In this document: one piece after another, positions 54,829 to 63,442 of the stretch | Layout: every line of letters starts with the position of its first letter | Position numbering within the stretch: the first letter of the stretch is position 1 | From: Planctomycetia bacterium | GTDB lineage: Bacteria > Planctomycetota > Planctomycetia > Pirellulales > PNKZ01 | Assembly (NCBI GenBank): GCA_021413845.1 | Contig: JAIOPP010000148.1 | Coordinates: 1-64,000, forward strand | DNA: 64,000 nt | Reading direction: 5' to 3' | Program-made: the position numbers and the translations under genes | The notes under the pieces: generated by a model | The model's database searches: none | The model's input: only the letters and a program-made list of their open reading frames with translations | Told to the model about the DNA's origin: nothing

Positions 54829-55566
54829 TTAGATGCCGAGCCAGTTTTTCACCGACAAGCGAGCGATGATCCAGACGGCTCGATAGGCTTCGCCCATGTG
54901 GATCTTGCTTTGACCTCGCACGCGATCGACGAACATGATCGGCGTCTCGACGAAGCGACACCCGAGTTGCTTGAGACGCCAGAGCATCTCTTCTTGAAAA
55001 GAATATCCGGTCGAATAGAAGCGATCGAAATCGATCAGCGCCAACTTCGAAACCCGATAACAACGATATCCTCCGCTCGTATCGCGAGGCTTAAGCCACA
55101 ACAGCCAGCGTGCATAAAGGTTGACCCCGTGGCTCATCAAGCGCCGCTTCAGCGGCCAGTTTTCGACTCCGCCGCCCGGAATATAACGGGAGCCGATCGC
55201 CGTATCGACTTGGGGAGCCCCCGGCGGCTCCATTGCGCGAATCAACTCCGGCAAGTAGCGCGGATGATGACTAAAGTCGGCATCCATGTTGAGCACGTAG
55301 CGATACCCCTGCTCGATCGCATATTTCATTCCCGCGATCACGGCCGTTCCCAGCCCCAACTTGCCCGAGCGATGCAAGGCATGCACGCGTGGGTCGCGGG
55401 CAGCAAGTTCGTCGACCCAGCGACCGGTTCCGTCCGGCGAGTTGTCGTCGATCACCAGCAAGTGCGCCTCGGGCGCGTAGCGAAAGATCTCCTCGACCAG
55501 CGTCGGCAGGTTTTCGATTTCGTTATACGTCGCGGTGATGATCAGGGTCTTATCGGCGTTCGACAT
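54829..55566 (-). CDS. GT2 glycosyltransferase, dolichol/polyprenol-phosphate mannosyltransferase type
   Basis: A 245-residue protein from the ATG at 55566. The GT-A fold is complete: TLIITATYNEIENLPTLVEE, VIDDNSPDGTGRWVDEL, then YVLNMDADFSHHPRYLPELI carrying the metal-binding DAD. SGGYRCYRVSKLALIDF and YSFQEEMLWRLKQLGCRF are hallmarks of the DPM1-like branch. There is no C-terminal membrane helix. It probably transfers a sugar from a nucleotide donor to polyprenyl phosphate, upstream of the epimerase gene. Confidence 0.9.
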   Translation of the reverse strand: MSNADKTLIITATYNEIENLPTLVEEIFRYAPEAHLLVIDDNSPDGTGRWVDELAARDPRVHALHRSGKLGLGTAVIAGMKYAIEQGYRYVLNMDADFSHHPRYLPELIRAMEPPGAPQVDTAIGSRYIPGGGVENWPLKRRLMSHGVNLYARWLLWLKPRDTSGGYRCYRVSKLALIDFDRFYSTGYSFQEEMLWRLKQLGCRFVETPIMFVDRVRGQSKIHMGEAYRAVWIIARLSVKNWLGI

Positions 55567-55774
55567 CGGCAAACGTACGGGGTGAGTTGAAGGCGATCTG
55601 CGCAGCATTTCGGCGGAGCGGCGAAAGCGAAACTCTAGTCGAACCGCTGTGAATCGTAAACCCGGCTTGCCGCCCTTGCGATAGCTGCGCGGCTCGTCCA
55701 GTAGCGTCGACTGGTGGGGCTCGCGCAAAGGGCTATACTGTCGGTTTCCTTCTCCTTGCCCCGCCGCGGTCCCC

Positions 55775-57019
55775 ATGCCATCGCCCGACGACGTCTCTAC
55801 GGCGCTGGAACGTCGCGAGCCGGAATCTTCTACTTTCGGGCGACCGTTTTGGTTCAGCTACGCCTCTAACTTCTCACAGATGGTGGGGGTGAGCCTGCTG
55901 TTCGTCTACGCCGATTTCGTGACGCTGCTCGGGGGCAGCCCGTGGGATCTCGGGCTGATCGTCGGCATCGGCATGGTCGGCAGTATCGTGATGAGATTCG
56001 CGCAAGGAGTCGGCATCGATCGCTTCGGACCGCGACGCATTTGGCTGATGTCGACGTTTCTCTACATCGTCAGTTGCTGCGGACATTTGGCGATGCGCAA
56101 CGTCGACACGCCGTGGATCTATCTGCTGCGCATCGTGTATCAATCGAGCATCGCGGGCATCTTCGGCGCATCGATCACTTACGTCTCCGGGCGAACCGCC
56201 GTGGCGCGCATGGCCGAGGCCATCGGCACGCTCGGCACTTCCGGTTTCATCGGCATGATGTGCGGCACGGCGCTTTGCCGGTTCATCGTCGGCGATGGCT
56301 TTGCCGACCGCTTGGAGTTCGAGCGCCTCTTTCTTTCGGCCGCCGCATTTTCCGGACTGGCATTGTTCTTCGCGCAACTTGCGACGCGCGGCACCGTGGT
56401 GAAGACACCGACGCGACGCGGCCCGCCGCTGTGGTGGCTCCTGCGGCGGTACAACCCGGGACTCATCTTAGTGATGAGCGTGGCGACCGGCATCGGCTTG
56501 AACTTGCCGACCGTGTTTCTGCAACCCTACATGGAGCAACTTCATCTCGGCGGCGGCTTGATGTTTTTCTTCAACACCTATCCGCCGATCGCGTTCATCG
56601 CTCGGATGCTGCTGCGGCGCGTGCCCGACCGGCTCGGCATTCGCCCGATGCTGGCGATCGGAATCGTCTCGCTCGTGATCGGCCTGATGACGCTGCTGAT
56701 CGTGCAAAGAGAATGGCACTTGCTTCTTCCTGCGCTGTTCATGGGGCTCGCGCATGCTTGCCTCTTTCCGGCCGTCGTCGCCGGCGGAAGCGGGGCGTTT
56801 CCCGGCCGGTGGCGCGGCACAGGCACGACCTTGGTGCTCGCGATGTTCGACGTCGGCACGCTTATCGGAGCACCGCTGGCAGGCGGAATCCTGACGATCG
56901 CCGCGCGCAGCGGCTGGCCGAACTACGGCACTTTGCTACCGACGATGAGCGCGCTGCTCGCCACGGCGGGCCTCGTATACTTTACGTTCTCGAAAGCGAA
57001 GCTGACGCGACGAACTTGA
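55775..57019 (+). CDS. Major facilitator superfamily transporter
   Basis: A 414-residue inner-membrane protein with about 12 hydrophobic segments (VGVSLLFVYADFVTLLGGSP, IVGIGMVGSIVMRFAQGVGI, ILVMSVATGIGLNLPTVFLQ). The loop GVDRFGPRR-like segment (GIDRFGPRRIWLMSTFLYIV) matches the MFS motif A position between helices 2 and 3. The substrate is unknown. It is divergent from the glycosyltransferase gene. Confidence 0.88.
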   Translation: MPSPDDVSTALERREPESSTFGRPFWFSYASNFSQMVGVSLLFVYADFVTLLGGSPWDLGLIVGIGMVGSIVMRFAQGVGIDRFGPRRIWLMSTFLYIVSCCGHLAMRNVDTPWIYLLRIVYQSSIAGIFGASITYVSGRTAVARMAEAIGTLGTSGFIGMMCGTALCRFIVGDGFADRLEFERLFLSAAAFSGLALFFAQLATRGTVVKTPTRRGPPLWWLLRRYNPGLILVMSVATGIGLNLPTVFLQPYMEQLHLGGGLMFFFNTYPPIAFIARMLLRRVPDRLGIRPMLAIGIVSLVIGLMTLLIVQREWHLLLPALFMGLAHACLFPAVVAGGSGAFPGRWRGTGTTLVLAMFDVGTLIGAPLAGGILTIAARSGWPNYGTLLPTMSALLATAGLVYFTFSKAKLTRRT

Positions 57020-57040
57020 CCGCGGTTGCACGATTCGACT

Positions 57041-57757
57041 TTACGCGTTGATCGCCAAGCTCCGTCCGCTGCGCCAATGCTTGAAGCCTTTGATGAGCAA
57101 CGGCAAGATCGACAGAAACACGACGACGATCACGACCTTGTCGACGTGCTTCGCGATCTCGAATTGCGGCCCGAAGATTTGCCGCAAGAGCGGGTCGAGC
57201 ATATATCCGACCATCAGCATGCTCATGATCCAGCCGATGCCGCCGAGCACGTTGAAAAAGAGAAACGTGCGGTACTCCATCTTCGCCGCTCCGGCCACGA
57301 CCGGCACGAACGTACGGATGAGCGGAATGAAGCGGGCGATGATAATCGTCTTGCCGCCGTGCCGTTCGTAGTAGGCCTTGGCGGCCAGCAAATGGTCTCG
57401 TTTGAAAAACCGGCTCGAAGGCCGGTTGAAGATCGCGGGCCCGGCTTTGGCTCCGATCGCATAGCCGATCGTGTCGCCGATGATGGCCGACGCGCACAGC
57501 GAAGCCGTGAGGGGCAAGATCGGCCAATCGGCGCTCCGCGCGACGAGGCCCGTCACGACGAGTAGCGAATCGCCCGGCAACAAGAAACCGATCAACAAAC
57601 CGGTCTCGGTGAAGACGATCAGGTTCACCGCGACGAACGCGGCCCACATCACGCCCGGCTGCTTGAGCGCTTCGACGTAAACTTCGGGATGCTTCAAATT
57701 GCGCGGATCGGCGAACGTGACGATCAGTGCCCAGATTTGGTTGAAAAAGTCTTCCAT
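57041..57757 (-). CDS. DedA family membrane protein
   Basis: A 238-residue protein; the ATG at 57757 is the real start and the long frame upstream is antisense to the symporter gene. DedA/SNARE-associated motifs: FTETGLLIGFLLPGDSLLVV, GDTIGYAIGAKAGPAIF, then YYERHGGKTIIIARFIPLIR and TFVPVVAGAAKMEYRTF. These proteins are undecaprenyl- or phospholipid-flippase candidates needed for membrane homeostasis. The gene is convergent with the MFS gene, 21 bases apart. Confidence 0.93.
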   Translation of the reverse strand: MEDFFNQIWALIVTFADPRNLKHPEVYVEALKQPGVMWAAFVAVNLIVFTETGLLIGFLLPGDSLLVVTGLVARSADWPILPLTASLCASAIIGDTIGYAIGAKAGPAIFNRPSSRFFKRDHLLAAKAYYERHGGKTIIIARFIPLIRTFVPVVAGAAKMEYRTFLFFNVLGGIGWIMSMLMVGYMLDPLLRQIFGPQFEIAKHVDKVVIVVVFLSILPLLIKGFKHWRSGRSLAINA

Positions 57758-57943
57758 GGTCGATCTCAAGAATAACTGGTAATCAGTAGCCCGTGCCCCG
57801 ACGGGCGGACGTCGCCGAAAGTCTAACTGCCGGGCCGAAACGTCGGTAGTCGAGTATGCGCGGCGGGCAGTAGAATATGCCCGCGAATGCCGCCGTGGTT
57901 CGCCCGTTCGCTGCCGGTTCCTTCTCTGATTTTCGAGGCTCTG

Positions 57944-59374
57944 ATGACGGAAAAAAATCCCGGCGATCGGCGGATGCCGCTCCACACGAAGATTCTCATC
58001 GGGCTGGCTATCGGTGCCGCGCTCGGCCTCTTCGCCAACTACATCGCATCCGTTTATCCGGATCCGCCGGCCGTACAGGCCGATCCGCCGAACGTCGAGA
58101 AGGCACAGGCCGATCGACGGAACGCCGACAAGGGACGGTTCAGCGTTCCTAAGTTCGTCAAGAATGTCGCCGAAGATTGGGCGAAGCCGATCGGTCGCGT
58201 GTTTCTCCGGCTCGTCATCATGGTCGTCGTGCCGTTGGTGTTTTCCGCACTCGTGCTCGGCATCCTCGAGCTCGGCGATATTCGCCAACTCGGCCGGGTC
58301 GGGCTCAAGACGCTCGGCTACACGATGATCTTGTCGTTTATGAGCGTGTTCATCGGCGTCGGGCTGGTGAATCTGATTCGCCCCGGTGCGAGCCTGAGCC
58401 CGGAGCAGCAAGAAAAACTGACGGCCCCCTACGCAGCCGCCGCAGGCGATGCCGAAGCGAAGGCCGCGAAGAGCAAGGCGCTCAAAGACACGCTGCTCGA
58501 CATGCTGCCCGAGAACCCGCTGCAAGAGATGGTCGGCGCGATCGACGGCTCGAGCCCTGGCAACGGCATGCTGGCCGTGATGATCTTTGCGTTGATCATC
58601 GGCGGGGCACTCACCGTCACACCGGAGCGCACGGGCGTGTTGATTCAACTGCTGCAAGGCTTGTTCGATGTCTGCATGACGGTCATCTCGTTCGCGATGC
58701 GTCTGGCGCCGTTTTGCGTCGGGTGCCTCGTGTTTGCGATCACGGCCACGATCGGATTCGACGCCGTGGCGATGCTCATCCGCTTCGTCGTCACGGTCGT
58801 GCTCGGGCTCGCGCTGCAAATGTTCGTCGTCTATTCGGTCATGCTGATCGTCGTCGCGCGCATTCCCCCGAAGCAATTTTTCCGTCAGACGTCGGAAGCG
58901 ATCTTCACGGCGTTCGGCACCAGCAGTTCCAACGCCACGCTACCGACTTCGCTGCGCGTGGCGCGCGAAGAATTGAAACTCCGGCCCGATGTTTCGCAGT
59001 TCGTCCTCACGGTCGGCTCGATGGCGAATCAGAACGGCACGGCGTTGTTCGAAGGAACCGTGGTGTTGTTCTTGGCGCAAGTCTTCGGCGTGGAGCTCAC
59101 GCTGATCCAGCAAGTGACGGTCGTGATGATGTCCGTCTTGGCAGGCATCGGCACGGCCGGCGTTCCCGGCGGTTCGATTCCGATGATCATCATCGTGTTG
59201 AAAAGCGTCGGAGTGCCGGGCGAAGGGATCGGCATCATCCTCGGCGTCGACCGCATCCTCGATATGTGCCGCACGACGCTCAACGTCACGGGCGACTTGG
59301 TGCTCGCGGCCTGCGTGTCGCGCAGCGAAGATCGGCGATTAGGTCAGCCAATACCGGAAACCGCGCAAGGCTAA
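57944..59374 (+). CDS. Dicarboxylate/amino acid:cation symporter (DAACS family)
   Basis: A 476-residue protein from the ATG at 57944 with GAGG upstream. Helices and family motifs include LHTKILIGLAIGAALGLFAN, FLRLVIMVVVPLVFSALVLG, the Ser-rich loop TAFGTSSSNATLPTSLRVAR and NQNGTALFEGTVVLFLAQVF, plus AGIGTAGVPGGSIPMIIIVL. It should import glutamate, aspartate or C4-dicarboxylates with sodium or protons. A loop near residues 45-65 and one at 145-165 are longer and polar compared with typical members. Confidence 0.94.
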   Translation: MTEKNPGDRRMPLHTKILIGLAIGAALGLFANYIASVYPDPPAVQADPPNVEKAQADRRNADKGRFSVPKFVKNVAEDWAKPIGRVFLRLVIMVVVPLVFSALVLGILELGDIRQLGRVGLKTLGYTMILSFMSVFIGVGLVNLIRPGASLSPEQQEKLTAPYAAAAGDAEAKAAKSKALKDTLLDMLPENPLQEMVGAIDGSSPGNGMLAVMIFALIIGGALTVTPERTGVLIQLLQGLFDVCMTVISFAMRLAPFCVGCLVFAITATIGFDAVAMLIRFVVTVVLGLALQMFVVYSVMLIVVARIPPKQFFRQTSEAIFTAFGTSSSNATLPTSLRVAREELKLRPDVSQFVLTVGSMANQNGTALFEGTVVLFLAQVFGVELTLIQQVTVVMMSVLAGIGTAGVPGGSIPMIIIVLKSVGVPGEGIGIILGVDRILDMCRTTLNVTGDLVLAACVSRSEDRRLGQPIPETAQG

Positions 59375-59383
59375 CCAGCCATT

Positions 59384-59471
59384 AGCCGGAACGCGTTAGC
59401 GTCCGGTCCGAGAACCGTTATCACGCGCACCGCGATCGGAGCAGAGAACCGGGGGCTAACGCCCTGCGGCT
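59384..59471. repeat. Planctomycete-type inverted repeat element, copy B
   Basis: Arms at 59384-59407 and 59447-59471 match the arms of the 47248-47334 element in opposite orientation, while the middle differs. It lies between the convergent stop codons of the symporter (59374) and pyrophosphatase (59495) genes, nine bases after the first. Confidence 0.85.
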
Positions 59472-59494
59472 AATGCCGAACCGTTGCCGGATCG

Positions 59495-60067
59495 CTAGAC
59501 CGCCTTCTCGGGCTCTTCTTCTATCATCCCGCCGGCGAGCGAGCGGCCGTAGCGCGTGACTGCCGAGCGAACTTCCGCCGCGGCCGTGGCGGCAACGTCC
59601 CACCCTTGCGTCTCGATGTGAATTCCTTCGAGCTGCTTATAGGTGGCGAAGAAGTGCTCGACTTCGCGCAGGTAATGGCCCGCCACGTCTTCGAGATTCT
59701 TGTACTCGGCGAAGAGCGGGTCGGTATGCGGCACGCCGAGAACTTTGAAGTCGTTGAGGCCCCGATCTTTCATGCGGAACAAGCCCACGACGCGGGCCTG
59801 AATCAAACATCCGCTAAAGGTCGGCTCGTTGACCATCACGAGAATGTCGAGCGCGTCGCCGTCTTCGGCGAGCGTTTGCGGAATGAAACCGTAGTCGCCC
59901 GGGTAGTGGCTCGAAGAATAGAGGAACCGATCGAGCCGAATCAGCCCGGTTTCCTTATCGACTTCGAACTTGCTGCGGCGCCCCTTCGGAATCTCGACGA
60001 TCGCGTTGACGACCGAAGGAATGTTCGTCCCGGGCGGAACGTTCATATACTGGTTGCGCAGCGTCAT
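59495..60067 (-). CDS. ppa: Inorganic pyrophosphatase (family I)
   Basis: A 190-residue cytoplasmic enzyme hydrolysing pyrophosphate. Active-site features: VEIPKGRRSKFEVDKETGL, RFLYSSSHYPGDYGFIPQTL and EDGDALDILVMVNEPTF. The last holds the metal-binding Asp residues with Ala where many members have Pro (DGDPLD). Family-I length (about 175-190) fits. It is convergent with the symporter gene. Confidence 0.95.
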   Translation of the reverse strand: MTLRNQYMNVPPGTNIPSVVNAIVEIPKGRRSKFEVDKETGLIRLDRFLYSSSHYPGDYGFIPQTLAEDGDALDILVMVNEPTFSGCLIQARVVGLFRMKDRGLNDFKVLGVPHTDPLFAEYKNLEDVAGHYLREVEHFFATYKQLEGIHIETQGWDVAATAAAEVRSAVTRYGRSLAGGMIEEEPEKAV

Positions 60068-60203
60068 GAAAGTCGAACCTTAAAAATAATCCACGAAGAG
60101 ACGTCGAATCGTCGGCCCTTCTTATAGCTTGCCGACCGCCGGACGGGGAAGGGGAGCGACGAAAAACTCCCTCGCTGCAGTGAATCGATCACGGGCAATT
60201 GCT

Positions 60204-61973
60204 TTAGAACGGCCACACCAGCGGCGCGATCAACACGGTGATGATGCCGATCAGAATATCGAGCGGAACGCCGATCTTCACGTAGTCGCTGAACTTATAA
60301 CCGCCGGGACCATAAACCATCAGATTCGTCTGATACCCGATCGGGGTGGCAAAACCGGCCGACGCTGCCATCATCACGGCGATGACGAACGGAAAGTGAT
60401 TGACACCCAATTCTTCGGCCGCACCGACCCCCAAGGGAAACATGAGCGCGGCGGCGGCGTTGTTCGTAACGGCTTCGGTGACCAGCACCGTGCCGAGATA
60501 AATCATGGCGAGCGTCCCCCACGGATTGCCCGCGGCGAGCGACGTGATCGCTTGCGCGATTCCGGTCGCCGCGCCGGTTATTTCCAGCGCATGGCTGATC
60601 GCCAGCGAAGCCGAGATGGCGAGCAGCACGTCGGAGTTGAGATATTTCTTCGCGGCTTCCACGGTCGTGCAGCGGGTCAGAATCATCAGCGCGGCGGCGA
60701 CCACCGCGGCTTGCAACATCGGCAACAGACCGAACCCGGCCAAGATGATCATGACGACTAGAATCGCGAGCGCAACGCCGGCCCGTTCGTAGCTGCGCGG
60801 CTGCGAATCTTGCAGCTGGCTGACGAGGAAGAAGTCGCGGCTGTTACGGTGCGTGGCGACGAAGGAAGGATGGGCTTCGAGCAGCAACGTGTCGCCGGTC
60901 GTCATCTGAATGTCGCCGATCTTGCCCGGCAAACGCTCGCCGTTGCGGGCCACGGCCAGCACGACGGCGTTGTAGTGCGACCGAAAACGAGCGTCTCGAA
61001 TGGTCTGCCCGACGAGCGAGCAGGTGTTCGAGACGACCGCTTCGATGAGGCAGCGCTGCGAACGGGGCTCGCGAAGCTTGAAGACTTGATCGGTCGCCGG
61101 CTTCAAGCCGCGCGTCCGTTGCAGGTCGACCACGGAATCGACGACACCGACGAACACCAACCGGTCGTTGCGGCGAAGGCGTTCTTCGGGCGAAACCGCC
61201 GGCAGCACCATCCCGTCGCGGTCGATCTCGGCGAGGTAAACCCCCGGCAGATGCCGCAGGCCGGCTTCTTCGATCGTCTTCCCGACCATCGGGCTCGACT
61301 CTTCCACCAGCATCTCGACCGTGTACTGCCGCGGATCGTCCATCCGGCTCAGCGCCGGGCTCCGGTCGGGCAACAGCCGCCGGCTGACGAGAATCACGAA
61401 CGCGCAGCCGGCCAGGGTGGCGGGAATGCCGACCCAGGAGATGTCGAACATCCGGAGCGATTGGCCGTAGAACCGCTGCTCGTACAAACCGCTCACGATC
61501 AGGTTGGTGCTCGTGCCGATGAGCGAGCAGGTGCCGCCGAGAATCGCGGCGTAGCTGAGCGGAAGCATCAGCTTCGAGACCGGCACGCGGTTCTTCTTCG
61601 CCCAATCGTTGACGATCGGGATGAGCATCGCCACCAACGGCGTGTTGTTGATGAACGCCGAGATCGCGGCCGTCGGCAGCATGAGCCGGGCGACGGCCAT
61701 GGTCTGTGTCTTCGGGCTTCCCAAAACCTTGCCGGCAAGAAAATCGATGGCCCCGGTTTCCGTCACCCCTGCGCCGACGAGATAGAGGACGGCAACCGTG
61801 ACCATTCCCTCGTTCGAGAGCCCCGCCAGCGCCTTCTCGACCGGCAAGATTCCGGCTCCCAGCAACAGCGCCACGGCCCCCCACATGATCGCCGCCGGCG
61901 ACGACTTCCCCCAGGCGAGCAGCCCGAGCGTGAGGATCAACACAGCGACGGTGTACCAAGCTTGCCAACCCAT
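60204..61973 (-). CDS. SLC13-type permease with two RCK_C (TrkA-C) domains
   Basis: A 589-residue inner-membrane protein. Two hydrophobic halves (VSNEG-type start LSNEGMVTVAVLYLVGAGVT, SAFINNTPLVAMLIPIVNDW, GGTCSLIGTSTNLIVSGLY, and ASAGFATPIGYQTNLMVYGP) flank two TrkA-C regulatory domains at about 215-300 and 305-390 (ESSPMVGKTIEEAGLRHLP, SLVGQTIRDARFRSHYNAVV). The two NT/TN-rich loops are the DASS substrate and sodium sites. It likely moves sulfate or dicarboxylate; the substrate is unresolved. Confidence 0.92.
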   Translation of the reverse strand: MGWQAWYTVAVLILTLGLLAWGKSSPAAIMWGAVALLLGAGILPVEKALAGLSNEGMVTVAVLYLVGAGVTETGAIDFLAGKVLGSPKTQTMAVARLMLPTAAISAFINNTPLVAMLIPIVNDWAKKNRVPVSKLMLPLSYAAILGGTCSLIGTSTNLIVSGLYEQRFYGQSLRMFDISWVGIPATLAGCAFVILVSRRLLPDRSPALSRMDDPRQYTVEMLVEESSPMVGKTIEEAGLRHLPGVYLAEIDRDGMVLPAVSPEERLRRNDRLVFVGVVDSVVDLQRTRGLKPATDQVFKLREPRSQRCLIEAVVSNTCSLVGQTIRDARFRSHYNAVVLAVARNGERLPGKIGDIQMTTGDTLLLEAHPSFVATHRNSRDFFLVSQLQDSQPRSYERAGVALAILVVMIILAGFGLLPMLQAAVVAAALMILTRCTTVEAAKKYLNSDVLLAISASLAISHALEITGAATGIAQAITSLAAGNPWGTLAMIYLGTVLVTEAVTNNAAAALMFPLGVGAAEELGVNHFPFVIAVMMAASAGFATPIGYQTNLMVYGPGGYKFSDYVKIGVPLDILIGIITVLIAPLVWPF

Positions 61974-62324
61974 GCCGACGGCCCCCGAGCGATCACGACC
62001 AAGTTACTGATGATTTGCAGAGTCATGGTCATACCCGGGCGAAACGATCTTGCAAACAGAACCCTAATTTTCAACTCCACGAGACAGGACACGTTGCGAA
62101 CGGGAAAAATCGCGTGCTTAAAAACAGGGCACACTCCAAAATCACCTACCCAGGCAGCCGTGCCCGCTTTCAATGCAAGCAGGTCGCAATGCTGTAAGTG
62201 CTATCACAGACAAGACTTTCGTTACTGGTATTGACGGCAAGATAGATTTATCGGAAACAGTAGCCCGCGTGGCCGCTGGAAAAGGAATTCAACTGCACGA
62301 AGTCAAAAAAGGAGAGGATCGGTC
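61974..62324. other. AT-richer gap before the ribbon-helix-helix gene
   Basis: About 350 bases. No gene is convincing. Its composition is lower in GC than the flanks. A short frame upstream of 62325 reads TGIDGKIDLSETVARVAAG but runs into the real gene in another frame, so it may be a remnant or chance. A ribosome site GGAGAGG precedes the ATG at 62325. Confidence 0.45.
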
Positions 62325-62729
62325 ATGGGAGAAAAGGAAACGCAAGTCATCAAGGTCGCCCAAGAGCTTTTCAGTCAACAGCCGGATTGGGTCACATTCT
62401 TCCGCGAAGTGCTCGGCGTCGGCGGCATCGTCCGCGACTCGTTCGCTAGCCCGGAAGCCCTTGCTCAGTTCGAGCAAAGCGAAGAGTACAACGAAATCCA
62501 ACAGATGGTGGCAAAGCTTCGTGAGCGCGGCGACGAAACCGCCAACTCGCGCGAGCCGACGCGTGTGATCACCGTCCGTCTGCCGGCAAGCCTGCACGAG
62601 TCGCTTCGCGCCGAAGCACACGACCGGCACACCAGCATGAACAAGCTCTGCATCACGAAGTTGTTGCAGATGGTCGAAAGCGAACTCGTTCCGACCGACT
62701 CGAAGTTGCCTATCGCCGTACGAGCCTAA
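62325..62729 (+). CDS. HicB-like ribbon-helix-helix protein
   Basis: A 134-residue protein with ribosome site AGGAGAGG. The C-terminal half is an Arc/HicB-type ribbon-helix-helix (RVITVRLPASLHESLRAEAH, then DRHTSMNKLCITKLLQMVES) used for DNA binding. The N-terminal half is helical (VIKVAQELFSQQPDWVTFFR). No HicA or other toxin partner is adjacent, so a toxin-antitoxin role is not supported and a stand-alone regulator is more likely. A strong terminator follows. Confidence 0.82.
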   Translation: MGEKETQVIKVAQELFSQQPDWVTFFREVLGVGGIVRDSFASPEALAQFEQSEEYNEIQQMVAKLRERGDETANSREPTRVITVRLPASLHESLRAEAHDRHTSMNKLCITKLLQMVESELVPTDSKLPIAVRA

Positions 62730-62792
62730 GACCCCGCGACGGCCGACCCACGCTGCCGTCGCGAAGGCCTGAGTTCGTCGACTGAAAACTTC

Positions 62793-62831
62793 AAGGGAGG
62801 GTGAAGCATCGTTCTTCACCCTCCCTTTGTA
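62793..62831 (+). terminator. Rho-independent terminator
   Basis: A perfect 14-base stem (62793-62806 with 62814-62827, core AGGGAGGGTGAAG) with a seven-base loop and a T-rich tail follows the ribbon-helix-helix gene. Confidence 0.9.
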
Positions 62832-62883
62832 TTTCGATTTCCGGCCGCTACGGCGCGGCATCGACTTGCCGACAAAATAAAAA

Positions 62884-63347
62884 GCTCAGAGCGAACCTAT
62901 AAGCCGGGTTTTGTCCGGCGACGGGCCGAAGCCCCTCGCCGCGACGATCATTTCTCTACGCCGGCGATTGCTCGACGACTCTAGCAGCCTACCCGGAAGT
63001 GACGGCGGATCGAACCGATCCGCGTCCGCAACGCGAAGCCGAAGCCTCGTGCGGCGAACTCCTTCCTGTTTGACCTTGCTCCCCGTGGGGTTTACCTAGC
63101 CGGCCGGTCACCCGAACCGCTGGTGAGCTCTTACCTCACCGTTTCACCCTTACCTCGCCGCGAGAGCTTTCGCTTGCGCAGCGATCGGCGGTTTGCTTTC
63201 TGTTGCACTTTCCCGGACCTTGCGGTCGGTGGGCGTTACCCACCACGGCGTCCTCCGGAGCCCGGACTTTCCTCCCGTCGCGCCGTAGCCGAACCGTTGC
63301 GGGATCGGCACAGCCGCCGACCGGCGATCGCCCGGCTCGCTCTGAGC
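62884..63347 (-). ncRNA. rnpB: RNase P RNA (bacterial type A)
   Basis: About 464 bases on the minus strand. The 5' and 3' ends pair as helix P1 (GCTCAGAGCGA with TCGCTCTGAGC). Universal conserved parts are visible in order: GAGGAAAGTCCGGGCTCC (63257-63274), AAAGTGCAACAGAAAGCAAA, GGGTGAAACGGTGAGGTAAG, the CCA-binding loop GGTAAACCCC, and the 3' ACAAAACCCGGCTTATAGG. This RNA is the catalytic subunit that trims tRNA 5' leaders. The length is at the upper part of the normal range. Confidence 0.97.
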
Positions 63348-63442
63348 CGTGTACCAACATAAGCGACAGGCGTCGGCGTAAGAAGGGTTCGCACGAAACG
63401 ACGGCGAAACCGCAGGCGAAGGACGATGCCTTTGGAAGCTTT

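Noticed and set aside
57757-58876. Long upstream extension of the DedA frame
   Set aside because: It is antisense to the symporter, His/Arg/Asp-rich, and the DedA homology begins at 57757.
62173-62568. Frame overlapping the start of the HicB-like gene
   Set aside because: It runs out of frame over a better-supported gene that has its own ribosome site; only the first part looks protein-like.
62325-62729. Calling the HicB-like gene a toxin-antitoxin system
   Set aside because: No toxin gene was found on either side.
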